Shown piece by piece: positions 20,061 through 29,799 of a stretch of DNA of 64,000 nt (position 1 is its first letter; the number at the start of each line of letters is the position of its first letter). The notes below the pieces were generated by a model, which saw only the letters and a list, made by a program, of their open reading frames with translations, was not told the DNA's origin and made no database searches. The stretch is from Stenotrophomonas indicatrix (GTDB taxonomy: Bacteria; Pseudomonadota; Gammaproteobacteria; Xanthomonadales; Xanthomonadaceae). The position numbers were made by a program, and so were the translations under genes. Where the stretch lies: NCBI GenBank assembly GCA_041545745.1, contig CP168152.1:3842001-3906000 (forward strand), given 5' to 3'.

Positions 20061-21617
20061 TCAGGCCACGGCACGTGGCGGATGGATGCGGGTGGGCATC
20101 CAGGCAATGAGAGGAATGAAGGCCAGCGCGACCAACGCGACCAGCAGGTAGAGATCGGCCGAGGTCAATGCCTGCACCTGCGCATGCAGGCGCGCGCCCA
20201 GTTGCGGCCCCTCGGCCAGCCACGGCCGTTCGCCAAGGCGGTCGACCAGCACGGTGGAATGGAAATGTCGGCGTCCCTGCGCGACCGCTTCAAGCACACC
20301 GCTGGCCAGTACCGCGGCAAAGCCCTTCACCGTGTTGAACCACGCCGAGGCGAAGGGGCCGTCCTGTGGCGCAAGGCCACCTGTGGCCAGCATCAGCAGC
20401 GGCAGCACCGCCATCGGCTGGGCAAACACCTGCAGCAACTGCACCCACAGGAAGTTGTCGCGAATCCAGCTCACGTCCAGATGCGCGCCCAGCCAGCAGG
20501 CCAGCGCCAGCATCGCCAGGCCGGTGGCCTGCACCCAACGGCAATCGATCGCGCGGATGTTCAGCAATGCGGCTACCAGCGGCAGCGCGATGACCTGCGG
20601 CACCGCTACCCACAGCAGCATCGGCGCGGCCTGTTGCGGGCGATAGCCCTGCACGCTGGCGAGGAAGCCGGAGGGAATGGAGATCACCGCCAGCAGCACG
20701 AACAGCACGCCACCGAGGGTAACCAGCGAGTAGCTGAGGTTGCGGTTGGCCAGCAGCTGCAGCTTGAAGAATGGCAGCGGGTGGAACCACTCGTTGATCA
20801 GGAACAGCACCAGCAACCCGGTACCGCCACCCAGCATCAGCGTGATCAACGACGAGTCGAACCAGTTCAGGCGCGGGCCCTGCACCAGGCCCAGCACCAG
20901 CAGCACCAGCGCCGGCAGGCCGAGCATCAGGCCGACGCCGTCGAACTGCGCGAAGCGCTCCAACCGCAGGGGATCCTGTGGCAGGCCCCAGCCAACCATC
21001 GCCATCGCCGCCAGGCAATACGGCACGATCTGCCAGAACGCCCAGTGCCAGCCTGCCTGCTCCACCCAGAACGCGGCCAGCGGCGTGCCCATGCTCGGCC
21101 CGAAGGTGGCGGTCAGTGCGTAGGCGGCCAGGCCGTACAGCTTGATGCCCGGCGGCAGGAAGCGCAGCGCCACGCTCATCAGCAGCGGCGGCAACGCGCC
21201 ACCACACAGGCCCTGCAACGCGCGCAGCACCAGAAACGTCTGCAGGTTGGGGGCCAGCGGGCACAGCACGCCCAGCACCATGAACCCGCCGATCATCGCC
21301 AACGCAAAACGGCGCAGCGAGAAGGTGGCGGCGCACCACGGTGCGAACGCCATCGCGCTGACCGACATCGCGCTGTACAGCGCCACGATCCAGCTGCCGT
21401 CGTCGACGCTGAAACCCATCGCACCGCGGATGTCGGCCAGTGCGACCTTGGTGACGTTCTCGTTGAAGCCCGACACCAGCACCGCCAGCAGCACACCGCA
21501 CAGCCCTACCAGGATGCGCCGGTCGAGCCCGGGAGCAGCGACGGGCCGGGGCGCTGCCGGCGCCGGCAGCATGGCGGCGGGCGTGCTCACTGCCGGCTGC
21601 CGATCCGTGCAGTGCAC
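20061..21617 (-). CDS. EmrB/QacA-type MFS drug efflux pump (DHA2)
   Basis: The 518-residue polytopic protein has about 14 predicted transmembrane segments. It carries the DHA2 landmarks: an early acidic stretch (SGFNENVTKVALADIRG), motif A-like FSLRRFALAMIGG and motif C-like LTATFGPSMGTPLAAFW. It probably uses the proton gradient to push substrates into the adaptor/channel. The first possible start is GTG at 21617, with a GTG at 21590 and an ATG at 21572 as alternatives; none has a strong ribosome site. Gene order is pump-adaptor-channel, unlike the emrC-A-B order I recall for the EmrCABsm system, so this is likely a separate tripartite pump. Confidence 0.87.
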   Translation of the reverse strand: MHCTDRQPAVSTPAAMLPAPAAPRPVAAPGLDRRILVGLCGVLLAVLVSGFNENVTKVALADIRGAMGFSVDDGSWIVALYSAMSVSAMAFAPWCAATFSLRRFALAMIGGFMVLGVLCPLAPNLQTFLVLRALQGLCGGALPPLLMSVALRFLPPGIKLYGLAAYALTATFGPSMGTPLAAFWVEQAGWHWAFWQIVPYCLAAMAMVGWGLPQDPLRLERFAQFDGVGLMLGLPALVLLVLGLVQGPRLNWFDSSLITLMLGGGTGLLVLFLINEWFHPLPFFKLQLLANRNLSYSLVTLGGVLFVLLAVISIPSGFLASVQGYRPQQAAPMLLWVAVPQVIALPLVAALLNIRAIDCRWVQATGLAMLALACWLGAHLDVSWIRDNFLWVQLLQVFAQPMAVLPLLMLATGGLAPQDGPFASAWFNTVKGFAAVLASGVLEAVAQGRRHFHSTVLVDRLGERPWLAEGPQLGARLHAQVQALTSADLYLLVALVALAFIPLIAWMPTRIHPPRAVA

Positions 21618-21744
21618 GGCATATGTGGAGTCATTGGATTGCGCTCAGTGAAACTATCGGGAGCGCAGTCTAGAAAGGCCGTTGCCTGCGAAAAATGGCG
21701 TGTCCGGCATCGCAGGCGTGCGTCCGGCGCACGCCTGCCAGCGA

Positions 21745-22662
21745 TCAGTGGCGGGCTGCCTCGACCGAATCGCACATCACCTTGATCGCCCGCCGCAGCC
21801 ACTGGTGCGCCGGGTCGTTGTCCATGCGCGGATGCCAGGCCTGCACCAGGGCCACGGTACGTACCGGCACCGGCAACGGGAACATGCGCAGCGGCAGGCC
21901 CATGTGGGTGATGCGGTCGAGCATCACGCTCGGCATCTGCGGCAGTACGAGGTCCGAATCAGCGGCGGCGAAGATCGCACCGTGGAAGGTGGGAATGACC
22001 ACCGCCACCCGCCGCTGCAGGCCGAGCACGGCCAGTTCCTCGTCGATCGGGCCGTGCGCCAGCCCGCGCCGGGACACGGCGATGTGGTCGCAGGCCGCGA
22101 AGCGTTCAGCGCTGATGTCGCCGTCGAACAGCGGATGATCCTCGCGCGCGGCGCCCAGCAGCGAGGTGGTGAACAGGTGCTGCACCTTGGTTTCCGGGCT
22201 GTGCTTGCCCGCCGTACTGATGTACAGGTCGATCCGCCCCTGCACCATCGCATCGTCATCGGTATCGCCTTCGGGCACGAAGCGCAGCATGCAGCGCGGT
22301 GCCTGCTGGCGGAACACCTCGCGCAGGCGGCCGCCATAGCTGCCGATGAACACATCGTTGGCGCGCACGCTGAACGTTCGTTCCAGGGTGGCCATGTCGA
22401 CCTCGCGGCCCGCATTGAACACGCGGTGTGCCTGCTCGATCACATCGCGCACCTGCTCACGCAGTTCCAGCGCGCGTGGCGTGGGGGCGAGCCCACGGCC
22501 GGCGCGCACCAGCACCGGATCGCCCAGGGCCACCCGCACCCGGCCGAGGGTACGGCTCATCGCCGGCGCACTGAGGTTCATCCGCCGCGCGGCGGCGGCC
22601 ACGCTGCACTCGTCGATCAGCACATCCAGTGCCAGCAACAGGTTGAGGTCCGGCAAGGGCAT
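21745..22662 (-). CDS. LysR-type transcriptional regulator
   Basis: A 305-residue LysR regulator. The winged helix-turn-helix spans residues 1-60 (LNLLLALDVLIDECSVAAAA, then SAPAMSRTLGRVRVALGDPVLVR), and the effector domain follows (about 90-300). The NodD/LeuO-like opening MPLPDLNLLLALDVLI is typical of one LysR subgroup. GGAG stands 7 bp before the ATG at 22662. It is on the same strand and 127 bp upstream of the efflux operon, so it could control or even be cotranscribed with it, and it is divergent from the universal stress gene. Confidence 0.88.
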   Translation of the reverse strand: MPLPDLNLLLALDVLIDECSVAAAARRMNLSAPAMSRTLGRVRVALGDPVLVRAGRGLAPTPRALELREQVRDVIEQAHRVFNAGREVDMATLERTFSVRANDVFIGSYGGRLREVFRQQAPRCMLRFVPEGDTDDDAMVQGRIDLYISTAGKHSPETKVQHLFTTSLLGAAREDHPLFDGDISAERFAACDHIAVSRRGLAHGPIDEELAVLGLQRRVAVVIPTFHGAIFAAADSDLVLPQMPSVMLDRITHMGLPLRMFPLPVPVRTVALVQAWHPRMDNDPAHQWLRRAIKVMCDSVEAARH

Positions 22663-22803
22663 GGCAGTCTCCCGTAAATGGGATGACTCTACTGCAATCC
22701 AAACCAACCAGAGTTGCGTCTTGCGCACGCATTGACTGCGGCGCACGGCATGGGTGCGCGCGACGACATGCGCGACCATCACCACCCTGCAAAGGAGCTT
22801 TTC

Positions 22804-23244
22804 ATGTTCAACACCCTGCTGGTCGCGCTTGATGGCGGCCCCCAGCACGACCGCGTGCTGGACCTCGCCGCCGCCATGGCCGGCCCCCGCAGCCGCCTGC
22901 ACCTGCTGTGCGTGCTCGACCCCGAATTCGCACTGGCAGCGGATGCCACCGATGCCGACCGCCGCGAATATCCCGCCGCCGCCCGGCAACAGGCGCATGC
23001 CGAAGCCGTGCTGGCCGACGCCCTGGCCGAGCTGCGCGAGCGCGGCGTGGACGCCATCGCACAGCTGCCGTCCGGCGACCCGGGCGAAGTGATCAGCGCG
23101 CAGGCGCGTCGCCTGCAATGCGATCTGATCGTCATCGGCCACCGCCATCTGTCACGTCTGCAGCGTCTGTTCGAGCCCTCGGTCGGGCAATGGACCATCG
23201 ACCATGCGCCCTGCCCGGTGCTGGTGGAAACACGCGATCGGTAG
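22804..23244 (+). CDS. Universal stress protein (UspA family)
   Basis: The 146-residue product is a single UspA domain. It starts FNTLLVALDGGPQHDRVLDLA and ends with DLIVIGHRHLSRLQRLFEPSVGQWTIDHAPCPVLV (in pieces), the Usp C-terminal region. The usual ATP-loop pattern G-2x-G-9x-G-S/T is altered here (GHRHLSR...SVGQW), so nucleotide binding is uncertain. AAAGGAG precedes the ATG closely. It is divergent from the LysR gene and followed after 10 bp by a small unknown gene, probably cotranscribed. Confidence 0.85.
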   Translation: MFNTLLVALDGGPQHDRVLDLAAAMAGPRSRLHLLCVLDPEFALAADATDADRREYPAAARQQAHAEAVLADALAELRERGVDAIAQLPSGDPGEVISAQARRLQCDLIVIGHRHLSRLQRLFEPSVGQWTIDHAPCPVLVETRDR

Positions 23245-23254
23245 GTACGCCCGC

Positions 23255-23725
23255 ATGGCCTCACGTTCCCCTGTATTTCCCACCCGTGTGAGTTATCGCG
23301 CCTTTGGCCGTCAGTTCAGTCGCGGCGAACAGGCCCTGCTGGCTGCGCTGCGGCAACTGGGCGACCCTGCGCTGCAGGCCCAAGGCCTGGTGCAACTGGC
23401 CGCCCTGGGCCTGGATGTCGAGGGTTGCGACGCCTTCCGTGAACTGCTGCCATTGCTGGCCACGCCGCACGCACCGATCGAGCTGCTGCCGGCCGGGTCG
23501 CCCTTCATCTCCGCCAGCGAACTGGACCTGCTGGTCTGTCTGCTGCGCATTGCGCAATGGCGGCACGCGCGCCCACGCGAGGACGATGTGCTGGCGCCGC
23601 TGCGTCGACAGCTGGCATGTTGTGCGGCGGCGGTGCACGCCACGCCGTTGACGTTGCGGCAACGGTCGCTGTCACCGGTGGGGTTGCGTCTGCTGGATCC
23701 GGCCGGATGGCTGCGCCAACGCTGA
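23255..23725 (+). CDS. Hypothetical protein, 156 aa
   Basis: I cannot assign a family. The protein opens MASRSPVFPTRVSYRAFGRQ, then is rich in leucine, alanine and arginine helices (FSRGEQALLAALRQLGD; SELDLLVCLLRIAQWRHAR). It has no signal peptide or membrane span. The composition suggests an all-helical regulatory or adaptor protein. It begins 10 bp after the universal stress gene on the same strand, which suggests coupled expression. The next gene on the right runs the opposite way. Confidence 0.6.
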   Translation: MASRSPVFPTRVSYRAFGRQFSRGEQALLAALRQLGDPALQAQGLVQLAALGLDVEGCDAFRELLPLLATPHAPIELLPAGSPFISASELDLLVCLLRIAQWRHARPREDDVLAPLRRQLACCAAAVHATPLTLRQRSLSPVGLRLLDPAGWLRQR

Positions 23726-23766
23726 TCGGCCACGCGACGCCCTGCCGCGGCAGTGGCCCAGGCGTG

Positions 23767-25212
23767 CTAACAGTCCAGCATGTCGTGCGCGCCCCCGTCG
23801 TCGTCCAGCACGTGCGCGTGCAGGATCACCCGGTTGCGGCCTGCACGCTTGGCCGCGTACAGGCCGGCATCGGCATCGGCCAGCAACTGTTCGGCGCTGG
23901 CCAGCGCTGGCGGATGCAGGTAGCCCACACCCACGCTGATGCTGACCGAGCCTTCCGGCAGTGGCAGCGCTTCCACCGCCTCACGCAGGCGCTCGGCCAG
24001 CGCCAGCACACCCGACAGCGGGCTGCCGGGCACGATCACCGCGAACTCCTCACCGCCATAGCGCGCCACGCTGTCGGCCGCGCGCCCGGCGGTGGCCTGC
24101 AGCACCGCAGCCACCGCCTGCAGGCAGCGGTCGCCGGCAGGATGGCCGTGCTGATCGTTGAATGCCTTGAAATGGTCGATGTCCACCAGCAGCAACGCCA
24201 TTTCGCTGCCGCTGCGGCGCGCACGGTTCCATTCGGCCAGCAACAGCGTGTCGAACTGGCGGCGATTGGCTACGCCGGTCAGACCATCCTGCCGCGCCAG
24301 CTGGTCCAGGCCCGCCTGTCGTTCAAGCAGATCGATCTGCAGCAGGGTGCTGCGCAGGCTGAAGCCCAGCGTCGCCACCACGAAGCCGGTCACCGCCAGC
24401 GGTCGGGCGTGATCCACCACCAGGGTACCGACCACCAGCAGCAGCAATGGCAGGATGATCGGTCCACCCGCCTGTACCAGCCGCGACAGGCGCGGATGCA
24501 GCGATAGGCCGGGCGCTGGCGCCTGCCGCAGCGCCAGCATGGCCAGCAACAGGAACGGCAGGTCGATCAGCAGATCGTTGTAGGCACCAAAGGACTGCTC
24601 GGCGGTGTAATGGTTGATGTAGTACGCCACCACCAGATAGACAAGCGCATACAGCGCCAGCGCGCGGAAGAAGCTGCGCCGTTCCGGCACGTCACCGGCC
24701 AGCCAGCGCACCACCGCGAAGCCGGCGATGCACAGGTTCTGGATGTCGAACATGCGCTGCATGTGCGCCATCGCCTGGTCATCGATATCGATGCGGTCGG
24801 CGAACGACTGGGTATGCACGAAGAACAGCACGCCCAGCAGGGCCGCCATCACGCCGTCGATCAGGCTGATGACGCGACGTTCGCGCCGGGCACGGGCGAG
24901 GATGAACACCAGCGGCACGCCATACAGCACGTACAGCAGCAGACTGACACGGGGGGTAAGGTCGGCCCGTCCCGCCCCCAGCGCGTCGGCCATGTTGAAC
25001 GCCATGCCGCCGGCCCAGAGCAGCAGCGCCATGGCAGTGGCCCGCCAGCCCAGTGCAGCGCGGTCGCGCTGACCGCGCCACAGGCAGGCCGCAGCGGCCA
25101 GCAGAGGCGCCGCTGTCAGGAACACGAACGATCCCCCACCGGCCGTACCCGGCCAGAACGCCACTACCACGCCATGGCAGATCACGAATATCAGCGCCAG
25201 CACAACCAGCAT
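23767..25212 (-). CDS. Membrane diguanylate cyclase (GGDEF)
   Basis: The 481-residue product has about eight hydrophobic segments in residues 1-290 and a C-terminal GGDEF domain that makes cyclic di-GMP from two GTP. The active-site loop is GGEEF at 386-390 and an RxxD inhibitory site (RAAD, 377-380) lies exactly five residues before it, so product feedback is expected. Other domain marks are DGLTGVANRRQFD and DIDHFKAFNDQHGHPAGD. The N-terminal region resembles no sensor I can name, so the signal is unknown. The ATG at 25212 follows GGGGG; longer readings run through the SMAG region. Confidence 0.9.
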   Translation of the reverse strand: MLVVLALIFVICHGVVVAFWPGTAGGGSFVFLTAAPLLAAAACLWRGQRDRAALGWRATAMALLLWAGGMAFNMADALGAGRADLTPRVSLLLYVLYGVPLVFILARARRERRVISLIDGVMAALLGVLFFVHTQSFADRIDIDDQAMAHMQRMFDIQNLCIAGFAVVRWLAGDVPERRSFFRALALYALVYLVVAYYINHYTAEQSFGAYNDLLIDLPFLLLAMLALRQAPAPGLSLHPRLSRLVQAGGPIILPLLLLVVGTLVVDHARPLAVTGFVVATLGFSLRSTLLQIDLLERQAGLDQLARQDGLTGVANRRQFDTLLLAEWNRARRSGSEMALLLVDIDHFKAFNDQHGHPAGDRCLQAVAAVLQATAGRAADSVARYGGEEFAVIVPGSPLSGVLALAERLREAVEALPLPEGSVSISVGVGYLHPPALASAEQLLADADAGLYAAKRAGRNRVILHAHVLDDDGGAHDMLDC

Positions 25213-25313
25213 GCATCCCCCATGCGCAAGGCCGTATGGCGGCACGATAGCGCGCCGGCACGCCACAGCGGCGTGATCCACTGCGGCAAAACGGCACTCC
25301 GCGTGCACGTCCT

Positions 25314-25389
25314 GGTAGTGCCGGCCGCTGGCCGGCAACCCCAGGAGAAACACGGAGCTGCAGATTGCCGGCCAGCGGCCGGCACTACC
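25314..25389. repeat. SMAG inverted pair
   Basis: GGTAGTGCCGGCCGCTGGCC at 25314 and its inverted copy ending GGCCGGCACTACC at 25389 face each other across about 24 bp. This is one of the commonest SMAG variants in the window. The pair lies between fghA and the divergent side of the cyclase gene. Confidence 0.85.
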
Positions 25390-25439
25390 AGCAAACCGTC
25401 AGGCGTACAGCGCGCGGGCGTGATGGGCCCGGCAGACCC

Positions 25440-26270
25440 TCAGGCGTGCAGGGCGCGGGCGTGGTGGGCGATGTGCTCGCCGATGAAGCTGGCGATGAAG
25501 TAGTAGCTGTGGTCGTAGCCGGGCTGCAGGCGCAAGCTCAACGGATGGCCGGCGGCATCACAGACCTGCTGCAGGCGCTGCGGCTGCAGCTGGGTGTGCA
25601 GAAACTCATCACCCTCACCCTGGTCAACCAGCAGCGGCAAGCGCTCGCCGGCGTTGGCCACAAGCGCGCAGGCGTCCCACTGCACCCAGTCCGCCGGGTT
25701 GTCACCGAGATAAGCGCTGAATGCCTTCTGCCCCCACGGCACGTGGCTGGGCGCAACGATTGGCGAGAACGCCGACACGCTGCGGTACCGGCCGGGGTTG
25801 CGCAGCGCGATCACCAGTGCACCGTGGCCGCCCATCGAATGGCCGCTGATGCCCCGCGCATCGGTCACCGGGAAATTCGCTTCGATCAACGCCGGCAGCT
25901 CCTGCGCCACGTAGTCGTGCATGCGGTAGTGCTTCGCCCACGGCGCACGGGTGGCGTTGAGATAGAAGCCCGCGCCCTTGCCCAGGTCATAGCCCTCGGC
26001 ATCGGCCACGTCATCGCCGCGCGGGCTGGTGTCCGGGGCGACGATGATCACGCCGTGCTCGGCCGCATAGCGCTGCGCGCCGGCCTTGGTGATGAAATTC
26101 TGCTCGGTGCAGGTCAGCCCGCTCAGCCAGTACAGCACCGGCAGCTTTCGGGTTGTCGCCTGCGGCGGCAGGTACACGGCGAACTGCATGTCGCAGCCCA
26201 GCGTGGTCGAATGATGGCGGTAGACGTCCTGCCAGCCGCCGGCACAGGCGCGGTGTTCGATACGTTCCAT
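25440..26270 (-). CDS. fghA: S-formylglutathione hydrolase
   Basis: The enzyme hydrolyses S-formylglutathione to formate and glutathione, the last step of glutathione-dependent formaldehyde removal. The 276-residue alpha/beta hydrolase shows the nucleophile S145 in GISGHSMGGHGAL, D221 in DQGEGDEFL and H254 in GYDHSYYFI, plus the family stretch PVLYWLSGLTCTEQNF. It lies on the same strand as frmR, frmA and the yqcC-like gene, with a SMAG hairpin in the 63-bp gap after yqcC. That context supports a formaldehyde-detoxification operon. Confidence 0.93.
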   Translation of the reverse strand: MERIEHRACAGGWQDVYRHHSTTLGCDMQFAVYLPPQATTRKLPVLYWLSGLTCTEQNFITKAGAQRYAAEHGVIIVAPDTSPRGDDVADAEGYDLGKGAGFYLNATRAPWAKHYRMHDYVAQELPALIEANFPVTDARGISGHSMGGHGALVIALRNPGRYRSVSAFSPIVAPSHVPWGQKAFSAYLGDNPADWVQWDACALVANAGERLPLLVDQGEGDEFLHTQLQPQRLQQVCDAAGHPLSLRLQPGYDHSYYFIASFIGEHIAHHARALHA

Positions 26271-26310
26271 GAGGTTCTCCTGCGCGACGCGTCAGTGCAC
26301 GCGTGCTTCT

Positions 26311-26354
26311 GGTAGATGCCGACCTTGGTCGGCTTATCCACGCACGGCGTGGAT
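26311..26354. repeat. SMAG palindromes overlapping the yqcC 3' end
   Basis: GGTAGATGCCGACCTTGGTC at 26311-26330 starts the first palindrome. The second, ATCCACGCACGGCGTGGAT at 26336-26354, lies inside the last codons of the yqcC-like gene and encodes its final GIHAVRG residues. Confidence 0.75.
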
Positions 26355-26693
26355 GCCTTTGTTGATCAGTTCATCCAGCTGCGCCAGCAAGCCCAGCAAC
26401 GGTTCGACGCCAGGCTGGCCATCAAGATTGCGATACGCCGCCGCTGCCACGTTGCTGCGCGGCGGCCACTGGCCATCAGCGCGGGCCTCATGCAGACGCG
26501 GCAGGAATACCTGCCCCAGCCACTGCTCGAACGGCATGCCGTCGTCGCTGCCGAAGGCCGAGGTCACCGCACGCGGCGGCCCCACCTCGCCCACCACCCA
26601 GCCCAGCGCGCGCAGCGCCTGCTCGATCGGGGCGACCAAGGCCGCGCGCGGGTCTTCCGCACGCGGCCAGCGCAGGGCATCCAGCCAGCCCAT
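26334..26693 (-). CDS. YqcC family protein (DUF446)
   Basis: The 119-residue protein resembles E. coli YqcC: the central MPFEQWLGQVFLPRLHEARA aligns with the EWLQWVLIPRMHDLL region and ANxAxAAYRNL with the following conserved stretch. In E. coli yqcC sits beside the tRNA pseudouridine synthase gene truC; no truC is here. It begins 8 bp after the frmA stop, so it is cotranscribed with the formaldehyde genes. The last seven residues come from a SMAG palindrome, suggesting that a repeat insertion changed the natural C terminus. Confidence 0.78.
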   Translation of the reverse strand: MGWLDALRWPRAEDPRAALVAPIEQALRALGWVVGEVGPPRAVTSAFGSDDGMPFEQWLGQVFLPRLHEARADGQWPPRSNVAAAAYRNLDGQPGVEPLLGLLAQLDELINKGIHAVRG

Positions 26694-26701
26694 GGCGCGG
26701 C

Positions 26702-28149
<1,448 letters not shown>

Positions 28150-28167
28150 GGCAGGCCAGCCTCGAAA

Positions 28168-28188
28168 CTATACTGGGGGATAGTATAC
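28168..28188. promoter_or_regulatory. FrmR-type operator
   Basis: TATACT (28169-28174) and AGTATA (28182-28187) form an inverted repeat around GGGGGAT. A G tract flanked by AT-rich inverted arms is the site type of the FrmR/RcnR family. It lies about 20 bp upstream of the frmR start, suited to autorepression of the operon. Confidence 0.8.
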
Positions 28189-28331
28189 AGGGGCTAAGAA
28201 GCTGACGCTAATGGCTTCTCTTTAAGCTCTCTTCTCACCAATAGCCACTAAAGATCAATGTGTTAGCCAGCGATCTCTTCCACCAGGCTGTTGTCTGCCA
28301 ATCTCTACTCAACTGAGTCAGGAGGGGCACG

Positions 28332-28751
28332 ATGGGAATCGGTATCCAACTGGGAAACATCACCGATGAGATCGGCACCAGTGCGTTTCTGTATGCCTTT
28401 TTCTCGACCATCTCCGGCAACCTGGAACCCGATGGGTGGGGAAGCCGCTTCCCCATCATCATGAACAAGCTCTATGGCGGAACGCTGCCGCGGGAGGACG
28501 GCGCCGCCGCACTGGCCGAGATTCAGATCATCCAGAATGAACTTGCCCACCTTTCCCCGGGCAAAGTCATCTGGTCCCTTGAAGACCTGGCTCTACAACC
28601 GCCATGGGGCAACAGCATCTCGACAGACATCAACAGTCTTGCGGATTACTTCGTCACCGCGCACGGACAGGATCTCATCGGGATTCTGATTGAGGTCTTT
28701 GAGGATCTCACTGAAGGCGAGGAAGCTTGCGCGAAAATCGTCAGCTACTGA
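28332..28751 (+). CDS. Imm70 family immunity protein (orphan)
   Basis: The 139-residue product matches the Imm70 family of polymorphic-toxin immunity proteins: SAFLYAFFSTIS near the start, then GWGSRFPIIMNKLYGG, and VIWSLEDLALQPPWGNSI with DYFVTAHGQD toward the end. Immunity proteins neutralise a cognate contact-delivered toxin; no toxin gene is visible nearby, so this is an orphan or protects against toxins from competitors. AGGAGG stands 8 bp before the ATG. The gene and its upstream flank look less GC-rich than the neighbours, which fits horizontal acquisition. Confidence 0.8.
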   Translation: MGIGIQLGNITDEIGTSAFLYAFFSTISGNLEPDGWGSRFPIIMNKLYGGTLPREDGAAALAEIQIIQNELAHLSPGKVIWSLEDLALQPPWGNSISTDINSLADYFVTAHGQDLIGILIEVFEDLTEGEEACAKIVSY

Positions 28752-28769
28752 GCCGTCACCAAGGTCCGT

Positions 28770-29678
28770 TCAGTCGAAGGCACCCTCTGCAGCTAACCGG
28801 GTCATCTCCTCCACCACGTAACGCACCTTCGGCCGCAGATGCCGCGTCTGTGGCCACAGTGCGTGGATGTCCACGTGGTGCTGCATGCAGTGATCGAGCA
28901 CCGACTGCAGCGCACCGGACTCGATATGCCGGCGCACCAGCGATACCGGCATCTGGCAGATGCCCAGGCCAGCCAGCGCGCCTTCGATCACCGCATCGCC
29001 ATCATTGAGCTGGTAGGTGCCGCTGGGAATGAACACACCTTGGGTGCCCGCATCCCCCATCCGCCAGGCTACGGGTTGTCCATGGCGGTAGCCGACGATG
29101 CTGCGGTGTGCATGTAGATCGTCAATGGTTCGTGGCGTGCCATGCGCCTGCAGGTAGGCCGGCGACGCGCAGGTCACCAGCCGCTGGCTGGCCAGCTTGC
29201 GTGCGACCAGATGCTCGGCGTGATGCAGGCCGCCAAAACGGATCAGCAGGTCGATGCCTTCTTCCACCGGGTCAACGAAGTGATCGGTGAAGGTCATCGT
29301 CAACTGCAGGTCCGGATGTTCATTGCACATGCGCAGCAGCACCGGCAGCACCACCAGCCGACCGAACGAGGACGGCATGTCGATGCGCAGGCGGCCGCTC
29401 GGCAGATGCGCAGCCGAGCCCAGGCACGCTTCGGCTGCCGCGATTTCATCCAGCGCCGCCGCGCACGAGGCGTAGTACGCCTCGCCGTCGGTGGTCAGCG
29501 CGATGCGCCGGGTGGTGCGATGGAACAGGCGCACGCCCAGCCGCGTTTCCAGCCGGGCGATGGCCTTGCCGACCGCCGAGCGGGAGATGCCCAGCGCGTC
29601 GGCCGCTTCGGTGAAGGTGGCCGAGCGCGCCGTGGTGACGAAGGTCACCAGACCGTTCAACGATTCGACAGGCAGCAT
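28770..29678 (-). CDS. LysR-type regulator divergent from an ene-reductase gene
   Basis: A 302-residue LysR regulator with an N-terminal winged helix (FVTTARSATFTEAADALGIS, then RSAVGKAIARLETRLGVRLF) and an effector domain resembling the DsdC/PgrR-like group. It is divergent from the Old Yellow Enzyme gene across 121 bp, the classic LysR arrangement, so it very likely controls that gene and may sense an electrophile or quinone. Its stop lies 18 bp from the end of the convergent Imm70 gene. Confidence 0.9.
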   Translation of the reverse strand: MLPVESLNGLVTFVTTARSATFTEAADALGISRSAVGKAIARLETRLGVRLFHRTTRRIALTTDGEAYYASCAAALDEIAAAEACLGSAAHLPSGRLRIDMPSSFGRLVVLPVLLRMCNEHPDLQLTMTFTDHFVDPVEEGIDLLIRFGGLHHAEHLVARKLASQRLVTCASPAYLQAHGTPRTIDDLHAHRSIVGYRHGQPVAWRMGDAGTQGVFIPSGTYQLNDGDAVIEGALAGLGICQMPVSLVRRHIESGALQSVLDHCMQHHVDIHALWPQTRHLRPKVRYVVEEMTRLAAEGAFD

Positions 29679-29799
29679 CGGCAGACTCGTTCATTGGGGA
29701 CAGATAGTCCCGCCTGACGGGAAATCTACCGCCTTTATGCGCCTGCATGTCAACTCCATCATGGTGCTGTCGCGCCGCTGGCGCCCTCCCCGCTCCGAG

